NCBI GenBank assembly: GCA_014240385.1
Contig: JAAZXA010000083.1
Span: forward strand, 1 to 32,556
Source of the DNA: Methanobacteriota archaeon
GTDB lineage: Archaea; Thermoplasmatota; Poseidoniia; Poseidoniales; Poseidoniaceae
Direction of reading: 5' to 3'
Length of the DNA stretch: 32,556 bases
Part shown: positions 15,566-23,308 of the stretch, one piece after another
Layout: every line of letters starts with the position of its first letter
How positions within the stretch are numbered: position 1 is the first letter of the stretch
Translations under genes and position numbers: made by a program
Notes under the pieces: model-generated
What the model was told of the DNA's origin: nothing
Databases searched by the model: none
Seen by the model: only the letters and a program-made list of their open reading frames with translations

Positions 15566-15865
15566 TTTTTTCCGCCTCCAGTTTTACAATCCGAGTGCCT
15601 GTAAAAACAGGGCTCAGACCGGCTAAAAGAGCGAAGGAACAGCCGTGTCGCCGGTCCAACCCCACGAATGGGAGTCGGGTTTCGGGGTCCATTGGATTGC
15701 CCGTTGCGACTGGCTGCTCACCCTTTGAGCGACTTGCCGACTTTCATTCCCTTTATGAGCACTTTGGTTTGGACCCAGCCCGAAAACGACTCATTGCTCT
15801 ACTATTTCGGCAATTTACTTCCTCTTTATCAGAATTACCATAGGCTCATCATTGACATACCTTGA
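15566..15865. promoter_or_regulatory. divergent intergenic region between rpl3 and the Hef-like helicase
   Basis: 300 nt with no credible gene. On the minus strand, reading toward rpl3, there are hairpins at 15661-15672 (CCCA, UUCG loop, UGGG), a 7-bp stem GACCGGC/GCCGGTC (15617-15623 with 15650-15656), and CCTGT/ACAGG around a T4 loop (15598-15611). These could fold in a ribosomal-operon leader. Arms ACCCC (15659-15663) and GGGGT (15684-15688) add a further dyad. The half near the helicase is AT-richer and presumably holds its promoter. No strong TATA box was identified for either direction. Confidence 0.45.
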
Positions 15866-17740
15866 ATGAACGCATCGGGTCTGTGGGAGAGAATGTCGGC
15901 GAGTATCAAGCACCCATGTTTAATCGCTGGCACAGTTGATGCTAGAGGTCATCAATTGGATGCACTGCGTAAATGCTTGGCACAACCTACACTTGTGGTC
16001 CTGCCTACTGGTCAAGGGAAAACCGCGATAGCTTGGATGGCGATAGCCCAAACTCTCCATGAAAGTGGAAAAGCAATCATGGTAGCTCCTACTAATCCGC
16101 TGATAGAGCAACATTTCCAAGACCTAAAAGAAGTGCTGTCAATTGATGAATCAGAAATAATCAAAGTCAGTGGCAACCAAAACTGGCAAAAAAGAGAAGT
16201 GATGATGAAAGAAGCAAGAGTGGTCGTGGCAACCCCTCAAGTCATTCGTAACGATGCCCAAAGAGGCAGCCTATCCTTAGATGATTATTCTCTAATCGTA
16301 TTCGATGAGGCACACCACGCGACCGGAAATCAAGCAATGGCTCAAGTTGGAGACTTATTCTTAGATTCAACAGGGCCGACGAGGATTCTAGCCTGTACTG
16401 CAAGTCCGGGTTGGAGAATACAAGCAATTGATGAAGTAATCAAAAGATTGGGAATTGAAAGGATTCACAATCTTCGCTCAAATGACCCTCTACTTCTGCC
16501 CTATGTACAGGGATTGGAGATAACAGAGGTTAGAACTGAGGTGCCTGATGAGACTAGGGCACTGGCAAAACCACTTGAGGAATTACTACTTCAATATCTC
16601 GAAAGGCTAGGGCGCCTTGGATTCATTCCCGTCAAGGGGTTGGTTGGAATTAGGATATTGATGGATAGCCAAAAAAGAATTAGTTTGGCAATAAAACGCG
16701 GTAATCCTCAAGCCTTTAATGCCGCTAAAATGAATGCTGATGCGATTAGGCTCCACAACTTGGTTTCTCTATTAGTATCACAGGGCCCATTGACTGCGAA
16801 GAAATCATTGGAAAGAATGGAGGAAGAAAGTAAGAAGGGCTCAAGAACCCAAGCCCGATTAATATCAAATCCACTGATTCAAAACCTAATGGCACAGTTA
16901 CATTCGCTTCAATTGCCAAATCCAAAGTTGGAAGAAGTAAAAGAATTGGTTAGTCAGACCTTCAAAACTAATCCACAAGCACGTTTGATTATTTTCACTA
17001 ACTACAGGGATACCATGGAGGTCATTCATGATGGTCTATTAGAAATTGAAAGTTCAAGACCAACAAAATTCTTCGGCCAAGCCAAGAAAAAAGGCAGCGG
17101 GATGAGTCAAAAAGAGCAACTTGCACGGCTGCAATCTTTCAGGGAAGGTGAATTCAATATCCTCATCGCCACTTCCGTTGGCGAAGAAGGATTGGACGTT
17201 CCAAGTGCAGACCTAGTTATTTTTCACGAACCTGTTGCCAGTGAAATCAGAACTATCCAGCGTAGAGGTCGAACAGCACGCCACCGCGAAGGTAGAGTTG
17301 TAGTCCTTGTAGCAGAAGGCACGAGAGACGAAGGAGTCCGTCATTCTGCTCAAGCGAGAGAAGAGAAAATGCATAAATCATTGGCTAGAGCAGCCCGAAG
17401 TCTTAGGGGAAAACATGTTTTGGAAACTCTCGAAGAAAGATTACAAGATTTCTCTATTAATATTGGAGAAAATAATTTGAAGGCTGCTACTTGGATGATG
17501 AATGAAGTCGAAAGATTAACACCCCAACTAAAGGAAATCGAAGAAATCGAAGCTCCTGCAAATCAAACAACGACAGTATCGAAACAGATGAAAGATGATA
17601 TCAAACCACAACAGTTGAGGCCCCGTGCTCAAACCAGTATAGATTCCTTTTTGCCCCCACCTGTAGAACAAACTCCTACTACATCCCTTGAAGGAGACTG
17701 GTCCAAACCAATACTTGATGGAAATAGAGGCGAGGAGTAA
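15866..17740 (+). CDS. Hef-like superfamily 2 DNA helicase with C-terminal PCNA-binding motif
   Basis: Helicase part of the archaeal Hef/XPF (FANCM-like) family, which remodels stalled forks and branched DNA. The 624 residues hold motif I PTGQGKT (47-53), DEAH (147-150), TAS (178-180), a helical insert (about 230-365) and the second RecA lobe ending with motif VI QRRGRTAR (465-472). Near the end, QTSIDSFL (589-596) fits the PIP box that binds the PCNA clamp. Unlike Pyrococcus Hef, there is no nuclease domain in the same chain. The nuclease is the next gene, overlapping by one base (TAATG). Divergent from the ribosomal cluster. The start is the first ATG and has no obvious Shine-Dalgarno. Confidence 0.9.
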   Translation: MNASGLWERMSASIKHPCLIAGTVDARGHQLDALRKCLAQPTLVVLPTGQGKTAIAWMAIAQTLHESGKAIMVAPTNPLIEQHFQDLKEVLSIDESEIIKVSGNQNWQKREVMMKEARVVVATPQVIRNDAQRGSLSLDDYSLIVFDEAHHATGNQAMAQVGDLFLDSTGPTRILACTASPGWRIQAIDEVIKRLGIERIHNLRSNDPLLLPYVQGLEITEVRTEVPDETRALAKPLEELLLQYLERLGRLGFIPVKGLVGIRILMDSQKRISLAIKRGNPQAFNAAKMNADAIRLHNLVSLLVSQGPLTAKKSLERMEEESKKGSRTQARLISNPLIQNLMAQLHSLQLPNPKLEEVKELVSQTFKTNPQARLIIFTNYRDTMEVIHDGLLEIESSRPTKFFGQAKKKGSGMSQKEQLARLQSFREGEFNILIATSVGEEGLDVPSADLVIFHEPVASEIRTIQRRGRTARHREGRVVVLVAEGTRDEGVRHSAQAREEKMHKSLARAARSLRGKHVLETLEERLQDFSINIGENNLKAATWMMNEVERLTPQLKEIEEIEAPANQTTTVSKQMKDDIKPQQLRPRAQTSIDSFLPPPVEQTPTTSLEGDWSKPILDGNRGEE

Positions 17741-18528
17741 TGCTTGGCGTGGTCCGAATCGACCATCGTGAGATGCAAACCTCCCTTTCTCGCCACCTTA
17801 AATCAGTGGATTTTGAATTGGAAATTGTCCATCTGGAAAATGGTGATATTGAAATTGGTGCTAAAATCTTAATCGAAAGAAAATGCTATTCAGACCTCTG
17901 CTCATCGATTGTCGATGGTAGGTTATTCAGGCAAATGCATCGACTTCGGGCTGCATCTCCTTGCCCAATATTACTGATTGAAGGAGATGAGGGGGGAATG
18001 AACGCAATGCATCGAAATGCAGTCTTAGGTGCTTTATCGTCGATAGCGATCGACCTTGGGATTGGGGTTTTGCAAACCTCTGGGCCGACAGAGAGCGTTG
18101 CACTAATCGAAATTATTGCTAATCGTGAACAGAATCGTAGCAGGCGACAATATGAATTGTTGAAGAATCGCCTAGAAAAAATGGAGGAGGGATATTGTAC
18201 AGGTAATTCCTCTCGACACTCCGCATTCCAAAAACCTGGATGTGGAAGTTACTTAAAACAAAAAGAGGAAGATTGTTTGAGAGCAGTTGAGGATTTTATT
18301 TTCAATCCACAATCTTCAGGTATTATTGAAATAGAAATTAGAAAAATCTCCCAAGTTGAATTATCAATCCTTCAGTCCTATCCAAATATTGGGCCAAAGA
18401 GAGCCAGAAAATTACTCTCGTCTTTTGGCAGCCTAAGTAAAGTCACCAAGGCTAGCCAATCTTCCTTAGTTGATGCTGGACTACCGCCTGCAGTCGCCTG
18501 CAAAATGACTATGCTCAATCACCAATAA
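17740..18528 (+). CDS. XPF/ERCC4-family structure-specific nuclease (separate Hef nuclease half)
   Basis: 262 residues. The ERCC4 nuclease core is at the N-terminus: D8, then GD at 35-36, then ERKCYSD (46-52), which gives the ERKxxxD active site. A C-terminal tandem helix-hairpin-helix unit (SYPNIGPKRARKLLSSFGSL) binds branched DNA in this family. It is predicted to cut 3'-flap or fork DNA together with the upstream helicase, with which it shares the TAATG stop-start junction. Its last 14 nt overlap the convergent HdrB-like gene. The middle (about 125-195) is poorly conserved, possibly a linker. Confident in family, inferred in partnership. Confidence 0.9.
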   Translation: MLGVVRIDHREMQTSLSRHLKSVDFELEIVHLENGDIEIGAKILIERKCYSDLCSSIVDGRLFRQMHRLRAASPCPILLIEGDEGGMNAMHRNAVLGALSSIAIDLGIGVLQTSGPTESVALIEIIANREQNRSRRQYELLKNRLEKMEEGYCTGNSSRHSAFQKPGCGSYLKQKEEDCLRAVEDFIFNPQSSGIIEIEIRKISQVELSILQSYPNIGPKRARKLLSSFGSLSKVTKASQSSLVDAGLPPAVACKMTMLNHQ

Positions 18529-19369
18529 CAAGGATACGAGTGCGCAGTTGAGCATATCTGTCAACATTATATCCCAATGCATAAGCGACTAATTCCGGTA
18601 GATGAATGACTGGCATACTGGTGTCTTTTCCAGTGGTTTTCCCAGCCTTTACTTGGTAAACATCGAGATTGAAATGAGCTAGAGGACAGGCTGTTGCCAT
18701 AACCCGAGCACCTTCTTGCTTGGCTTCTGATAATACCGAAGCAGTCATCTTCATGGCAGTTTTTTCTTGTGAAAGTAAGCCTGGGAATCCAACACTTGCA
18801 GTGCGTCCGCCATAATCCACCGCATCTCCCCCCAATGCACGGATTAGATTTTCAAAATAAACAGGGTTATGTGGGTCGTCATCACCATTTGCAGAAGCAC
18901 GAAGCATTGGTGAGCCATAGTATCCAGCGATTGGGAAATCCACTGGGTTAACCACTTTGCTTGCAACAACATCAAGGCCGATATCTTCGACTAATACATC
19001 GAGTAAATGGCGCATCCTCAAATTGCCTTCGAACCTCATTCCACAGGTTCGCTCTAAGACTTCATTGATATCCGCACGCAGGGGTTCATCTTCCAAAAGT
19101 AAGGTTAAATCTTCATACATATTTCCTTGACAAGTTGCGCAAGGAGTTAGTACGTCCATTCCTTGTTGCTCTGCCATAGCGAATGTACGGGCATTGATTG
19201 CCAATTGCAGGCGGTGATTTCCTTGCTTCATGACGCCAGCCCCACAACATGCCGCTCCAGGCATATCGATGAGGTCTATCCCAACCGCCTCAACAACGCA
19301 GCGCATGGCATCTTCAACTTCTCTTGAACTGCCTTTTGCAACACAGCCGGGGAAATATGCGAACTTCAT
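18515..19369 (-). CDS. HdrB/SdhE-like CCG-domain protein with degenerate second cluster site
   Basis: 284 residues related to heterodisulfide reductase subunit B, SdhE and the C-terminal half of thiol:fumarate reductase TfrB. The first CCG domain is intact: C9, C41-C42, C77 and C80 (PGC, AACCG, PCATC), enough for one noncubane [4Fe-4S] cluster. The second repeat keeps its frame (GYYGSPMLRAS, TASVGFPG, TACPLAHFNLD), but the positions that are normally Cys are S, S-V and A, leaving one Cys. It follows the ferredoxin-flavodoxin-SdhB-like gene by 9 nt with GAGGTG before the ATG, so the two are almost certainly co-translated. The likely role is an electron-transfer subunit of a succinate/fumarate or disulfide-linked complex. 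No catalytic flavoprotein partner is in the window. Confidence 0.85.
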   Translation of the reverse strand: MKFAYFPGCVAKGSSREVEDAMRCVVEAVGIDLIDMPGAACCGAGVMKQGNHRLQLAINARTFAMAEQQGMDVLTPCATCQGNMYEDLTLLLEDEPLRADINEVLERTCGMRFEGNLRMRHLLDVLVEDIGLDVVASKVVNPVDFPIAGYYGSPMLRASANGDDDPHNPVYFENLIRALGGDAVDYGGRTASVGFPGLLSQEKTAMKMTASVLSEAKQEGARVMATACPLAHFNLDVYQVKAGKTTGKDTSMPVIHLPELVAYALGYNVDRYAQLRTRILVIGD

Positions 19370-19378
19370 TTTTTCACC

Positions 19379-21322
19379 TCAGAACCTCTTATCAAACTCA
19401 TTGAACAAGGCTACGACTTCATAGTGGTCATGAACGCTCTTGTTGATTATTGGCGGCATCTTCCCAGGTGCTATCCAGCCCTGAAGGTCGCGAACCATTG
19501 GTCCGCCCGTACGAGTAAACCCTAGTGCCATACGTAGAGTTGCAGGCAAGTTGGTAATGACTCCAAGTGGGCCCATTGTTTGGGCTGCAAGGATTGTTTC
19601 GTTAAGAGTACCTGAAGACTTGACAGTCTTGCAAAACCACTTGACATGGCGTCCTGATTTTCCGGCGAAACGGTGGGCTCGCAATAATTCACTTCGGCAA
19701 TCATTGTAATTTTGGGAGGCTCTCTGACCCATACGTCCGAATCTTGCCATGACGCCAAGATCGCTTTCGGCCCATACCCCATCTGTACCTTGCAAAGTTT
19801 CTCTCATCTCTTCTTTGCAATCTTTTGAGATACGAGGGTCGTTTACCTTCACCCAAAGTCTGTTCAGAACTGCTGGCCCTAAGTAAGAAGGGTTATGCGG
19901 TACAGTCTCGGATAATGAATGTAGAAGATGATCACTAAAAAGGTCATTCATGGCGTGTAAAGCGGTTGCCTTGGTACTCGACATGACACCAATAGCGGTG
20001 CCCTGAGCGGTATTTGCTCCGACTCTATCCCTAGTTCTCAGCCATGGCTTTGCTCGCTCTCTGGATACATCTAGTGCTTTGGTACTGACATAGAGATCTT
20101 TCAGAACTTGATGACCTGGCAATGGCTCTATGCGTATTTTAGCTGGAACTCCTGCTCCTGCCATCAAGTCAATCATCCTAACACAATCCGCCAATACGAG
20201 ATTTCCATTAACAGATAATCCACACAGGGGGTTGCTTCCTGCTCCACTGCTGGTGCGGAAGGTTAGACTTCCATCCTGAGTTTCCTTGAGCATTACGAGT
20301 ACATCTTGCAGACTAGCATGACCTGGGATAACAACATCATAGGTATCGTGGCCGCTTTCTGCCATCAATGGGTCATACCTGAAGATACTCAGGCTAACTT
20401 CGATATCGGGTTGCTCGATGCCACTGGCTGCGACAGCACCCGCTGACTTTTTCTTTGGTGAGAGAATCTCGGTGAATGCACTGACATATTCCTGCTGCAT
20501 TGTGCCGGATGAATCTATGCTCGCCAATGCACCAAGGGCTTCAGGAAGCCAAAGTTTCCAAGCCGGTTCATAATCGACATCGCAATCCACACGTGTTGCA
20601 ACTCGGCTTGCCCCCATCGCCTCAAATTGTTCATCCCAATTTTTTCCTGATTCACAGTATAGGTCGTAAGACGTATCCCCTAAGGCGCATACATTGAAAT
20701 TAACTCCTGAAAAAGAGGGAGCACCTGCTCCAATGGCTGCATCCCACAATGCCTGAGCATTATCTGGCATCTCTCCTTCTCCCCATGTTGAACAAATAAT
20801 CATGACACGCTTTTGGGAAGCAATAGTCGCTAAGTCAACTTCCCCCATGTCAACGACACTTGCATTCAGGGACACCTGTTCTGCAATCTTGGCAGTTGTT
20901 GCTGCCAAGTCTTCACAATTGCCACTCTGTGAGCCGAATAAAATCATCAAATCACGGTTTCCCTCTAGTAAGGAAGCGGGGATTTCAATCGCTGAGTTAT
21001 CTTCTTCGACTTCTTCGGCGACTACTTCCACTGCAGGGGGTGCTTCTTCACTTGGGGCATCGGTTGATTCTCCAGTGGTGAATTGGATGACATCAACAGG
21101 ACAGCCTTCTGCGGCATCAATGATGTCTTCGGCAAATTTAGTGCCGATTTCTACCTTGATAGCAGCCTGACCTTCGTTCTGATCAAACTTTCCGTCAGTG
21201 CGTGTTTCAGCGATAATAAAGCAGGTATCGTCGGTAACACTGAAAACTTCAGGACAGGTTTCTTGACAAGCATCACAGGTGATACAGCCCTCTTCAATCC
21301 AGACGGATAAGATTTGAGACAT
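19379..21322 (-). CDS. Ferredoxin-flavodoxin-SdhB-like fusion protein
   Basis: 647 residues in three parts. First, residues 1-81 are a single-cluster ferredoxin: C13, C16, C19, C23 and C74 (CITCDACQETC ... GCPVDV). After an acidic linker, residues 124-270 are a flavodoxin/reductase-type FMN domain (FGSQSGNCEDL, STWGEGEMPDNAQALW, ALGDTSYDLYCESGKNWDEQ). The rest matches the iron-sulfur subunit of succinate dehydrogenase or TfrB (IFRYDP, IRIEPLPGHQVLKDLYV, SYLGPAVLNRLW, GTDGVW). That part has lost cluster ligands. In the [2Fe-2S] loop, SSGAGSNPLCG replaces the usual C-x4-C-x2-C, and the [4Fe-4S]/[3Fe-4S] cysteine motifs are absent. The ATG at 21322 is chosen for AGGTG 6 nt upstream over a GTG three codons before. 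An electron carrier module is inferred. Confidence 0.85.
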   Translation of the reverse strand: MSQILSVWIEEGCITCDACQETCPEVFSVTDDTCFIIAETRTDGKFDQNEGQAAIKVEIGTKFAEDIIDAAEGCPVDVIQFTTGESTDAPSEEAPPAVEVVAEEVEEDNSAIEIPASLLEGNRDLMILFGSQSGNCEDLAATTAKIAEQVSLNASVVDMGEVDLATIASQKRVMIICSTWGEGEMPDNAQALWDAAIGAGAPSFSGVNFNVCALGDTSYDLYCESGKNWDEQFEAMGASRVATRVDCDVDYEPAWKLWLPEALGALASIDSSGTMQQEYVSAFTEILSPKKKSAGAVAASGIEQPDIEVSLSIFRYDPLMAESGHDTYDVVIPGHASLQDVLVMLKETQDGSLTFRTSSGAGSNPLCGLSVNGNLVLADCVRMIDLMAGAGVPAKIRIEPLPGHQVLKDLYVSTKALDVSRERAKPWLRTRDRVGANTAQGTAIGVMSSTKATALHAMNDLFSDHLLHSLSETVPHNPSYLGPAVLNRLWVKVNDPRISKDCKEEMRETLQGTDGVWAESDLGVMARFGRMGQRASQNYNDCRSELLRAHRFAGKSGRHVKWFCKTVKSSGTLNETILAAQTMGPLGVITNLPATLRMALGFTRTGGPMVRDLQGWIAPGKMPPIINKSVHDHYEVVALFNEFDKRF

Positions 21323-21607
21323 TGGAAACACCTACGATACCTACGGTATCGACAAAGTGGGGGGGATGGATGAAGTCTTTAACTTTTAATAACATATCAT
21401 CACTGAACGTCTGACAACACTACAGAACATCAAGTGTAAATGTGCATGAATCAAAGTTTGATTCACACATTTGCGATAGATTGAGGTTTAATTCATCAAA
21501 TGTTCACACTTTGCGTGCGCGGCCGTATTGCTTTCTAGTGTTCAGCGCACGCTTGTGTTCGCATCAAAATTTGTCGGTTTTTATTGCTGTTTGACAAATG
21601 TTAATGC
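21323..21607. promoter_or_regulatory. thermosome to ferredoxin-fusion intergenic region with several dyads
   Basis: 285 nt with no gene. Perfect 9-bp arms TGAATCAAA (21447-21455) / TTTGATTCA (21457-21465). Inverted ACATTTG (21467-21473) / CAAATGT (21497-21503). 8-bp arms GCGTGCGC (21513-21520) / GCGCACGC (21545-21552). Near the direct repeat TTCACAC(A)TTTGCG at 21462-21475 and 21503-21515. CGATAC (21335-21340) / GTATCG (21346-21351) sits just upstream of the fusion gene's Shine-Dalgarno and could be an operator. TTATTAAAA near 21390 on the minus strand is a weak TATA candidate. Confidence 0.45.
21569..21599 (-). terminator. possible thermosome terminator
   Basis: Arms ATTTGTC (21569-21575) and GACAAAT (21593-21599) form a 7-bp stem within 10 nt of the thermosome stop. 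On the minus strand the stem's descending arm runs into TTTT. The loop carries a long A-rich run. Plausible as a terminator but unproven. Confidence 0.35.
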
Positions 21608-23221
21608 TCACATATCAAACCCATGATCCATCTCACCCATCGAGACAGACTTGCTTGATATTACATCATCAATTCTTAAAATCATGACCGCAGTTTCAGT
21701 GGCGCTTTGGATGGCTTGTTCGACTACGCGAACTGGCTCTAAAACATTGGCTTCTAGCATGTTTTTCACCCCTCCATCATCGACGTTAATACCAGCATGT
21801 GAATGTCCTTCAGCATGGGCTTTTCGTAATTCTATAATGGTATTTACTGGGTCTAGTCCTGCGTTTTCTGCCAAGGTTCTTGGAACTACTTCGAGGGCAG
21901 TAGCAAAGGCTTCGATAGCCATTTGCTCACGTCCACCTACTCCTTCTGCATAGGAACGAAGTTCACGAGATAAGCCAGCCATAACGCTACCTCCACCTGT
22001 CAAGACCATTCCATCTTCCCAAGCAACGCTAACCACGCCGATTGCATCATCGAAAGCACGGCGGATTTCATCAACTACGTGATCGGTTCCACCGCGTAAT
22101 AGGACTGAGACGCTCTTGGCCTCAGGGCATCCGGTGATGAAGGTCATATCGGAATCTCCAATTTTTCTTTCCTCGACTTTACTTGCAGTTCCGAGGTCTG
22201 AATTAGATAGGTCGTCAAGGTTGGTGACGATTTTACCCCCGGTGGCTTTTGCCAACGCTTCCATGTCGCTCTTTTTGGCTCGACGGATGGCGAATAAGCC
22301 TGCCTTTGCCATGTAGTGTTGAGCGAGGTCATCGATTCCCTTTTGGCAGATAACAACATTTGCTCCTGCGGCCTGGATTTTCTCGACTAGACTCTTCAAG
22401 AAATTCTCTTCTTCTTCAAGGAAACTTGCTAATTGGCTTGGGTCCGTTATCTGAATCTTGGCGTCAACTTCAGTCTTCTTGACCTCGATTGCGGAGTTGA
22501 TAAGTGCTATCTTTGCATTATCCATACCTCGAGGCATACCGGAGTGAACTCGTTCCTTATCGAGGATGATTCCGTCTACCAAACTGCTATCCTTGATTGA
22601 ACCGCCTTGCTTCTTTTCTACCTTAACATCATCAAGGTCGACTAAGCGTTCATCGCCATCAATGACACCAACTGCCTGGACTGCGTTAACACATATTTCT
22701 GAAAGGAATGATTTGACTGCCCCCGCACTCTTGCCGGTCAAAGCGGTCTTAGCGACTTCGTGTAGCATTTGTAAATCATCAGAGGTTGAAATCCCATGTG
22801 AGTCCAATAAGCCAATGGCTTTCTCTGCAGCCAATCTGAATCCTTCACAGATAACGGTTGGATGGACGTTTTGCTCAATTAGGTCTTCACTGCGCTTGAG
22901 TAATTCTCCAGCGATGACAACCGCTGTTGTGGTGCCATCAAAGCAATGTTGCTCTTGAGTTTTAGCAACCTCGATAATCATCTTGGCTGCAGGATGCTCA
23001 ATATCCATCTCCTTGAGAATAGTTGCACCATCGTTGGTGATAACCACATCACCCATGCTATCGACCAACATCTTGTCCATTCCTTTTGGGCCCAAAGTAC
23101 TGCGAACAGCATCAGCAACCGCCTTGGCTGCTGCGATGTTATTGCTCTGAGCACCGCGACCACGGCTTTGGCTTGTTCCTTCTTTTAGAATGAAGATTGG
23201 TTGTTGTCCACCTGCGTACAT
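21608..23221 (-). CDS. Thermosome (group II chaperonin) subunit
   Basis: ATP-driven protein-folding chamber subunit, 537 residues, normal length. Apical, intermediate and equatorial parts are recognisable: [39 protein letters not shown], and the C-terminal [20 protein letters not shown] with DDVISSKS. The nucleotide-phosphate motif normally GDGTTT reads FDGTTT here (D95-T99, preceded by HC), and the equatorial GGGxxE motif reads GGGSVMAG. Both are departures from the family at ATP-site positions, although the catalytic Asp pattern remains. It has 87 nt to the next upstream gene. The hydrophobic tail ends GEMDHGFDM. Confidence 0.93.
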   Translation of the reverse strand: MYAGGQQPIFILKEGTSQSRGRGAQSNNIAAAKAVADAVRSTLGPKGMDKMLVDSMGDVVITNDGATILKEMDIEHPAAKMIIEVAKTQEQHCFDGTTTAVVIAGELLKRSEDLIEQNVHPTVICEGFRLAAEKAIGLLDSHGISTSDDLQMLHEVAKTALTGKSAGAVKSFLSEICVNAVQAVGVIDGDERLVDLDDVKVEKKQGGSIKDSSLVDGIILDKERVHSGMPRGMDNAKIALINSAIEVKKTEVDAKIQITDPSQLASFLEEEENFLKSLVEKIQAAGANVVICQKGIDDLAQHYMAKAGLFAIRRAKKSDMEALAKATGGKIVTNLDDLSNSDLGTASKVEERKIGDSDMTFITGCPEAKSVSVLLRGGTDHVVDEIRRAFDDAIGVVSVAWEDGMVLTGGGSVMAGLSRELRSYAEGVGGREQMAIEAFATALEVVPRTLAENAGLDPVNTIIELRKAHAEGHSHAGINVDDGGVKNMLEANVLEPVRVVEQAIQSATETAVMILRIDDVISSKSVSMGEMDHGFDM

Positions 23222-23308
23222 TGAGACTACCTGCGCCCCAGCGGTTATGGCGGCCGACTTGAACCCATCGTCGAGATATTATGACAGATAACTAGGGGAA
23301 TAGCGCAT

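Noticed and set aside
15601-15720. A tRNA upstream of rpl3
   Set aside because: The stem arms do not form a cloverleaf and no T-loop consensus is present.
17740-19369. The 14-nt convergent overlap of the nuclease and HdrB-like genes as a regulatory overlap
   Set aside because: Short convergent overlaps are common in compact genomes, and nothing else supports a role.
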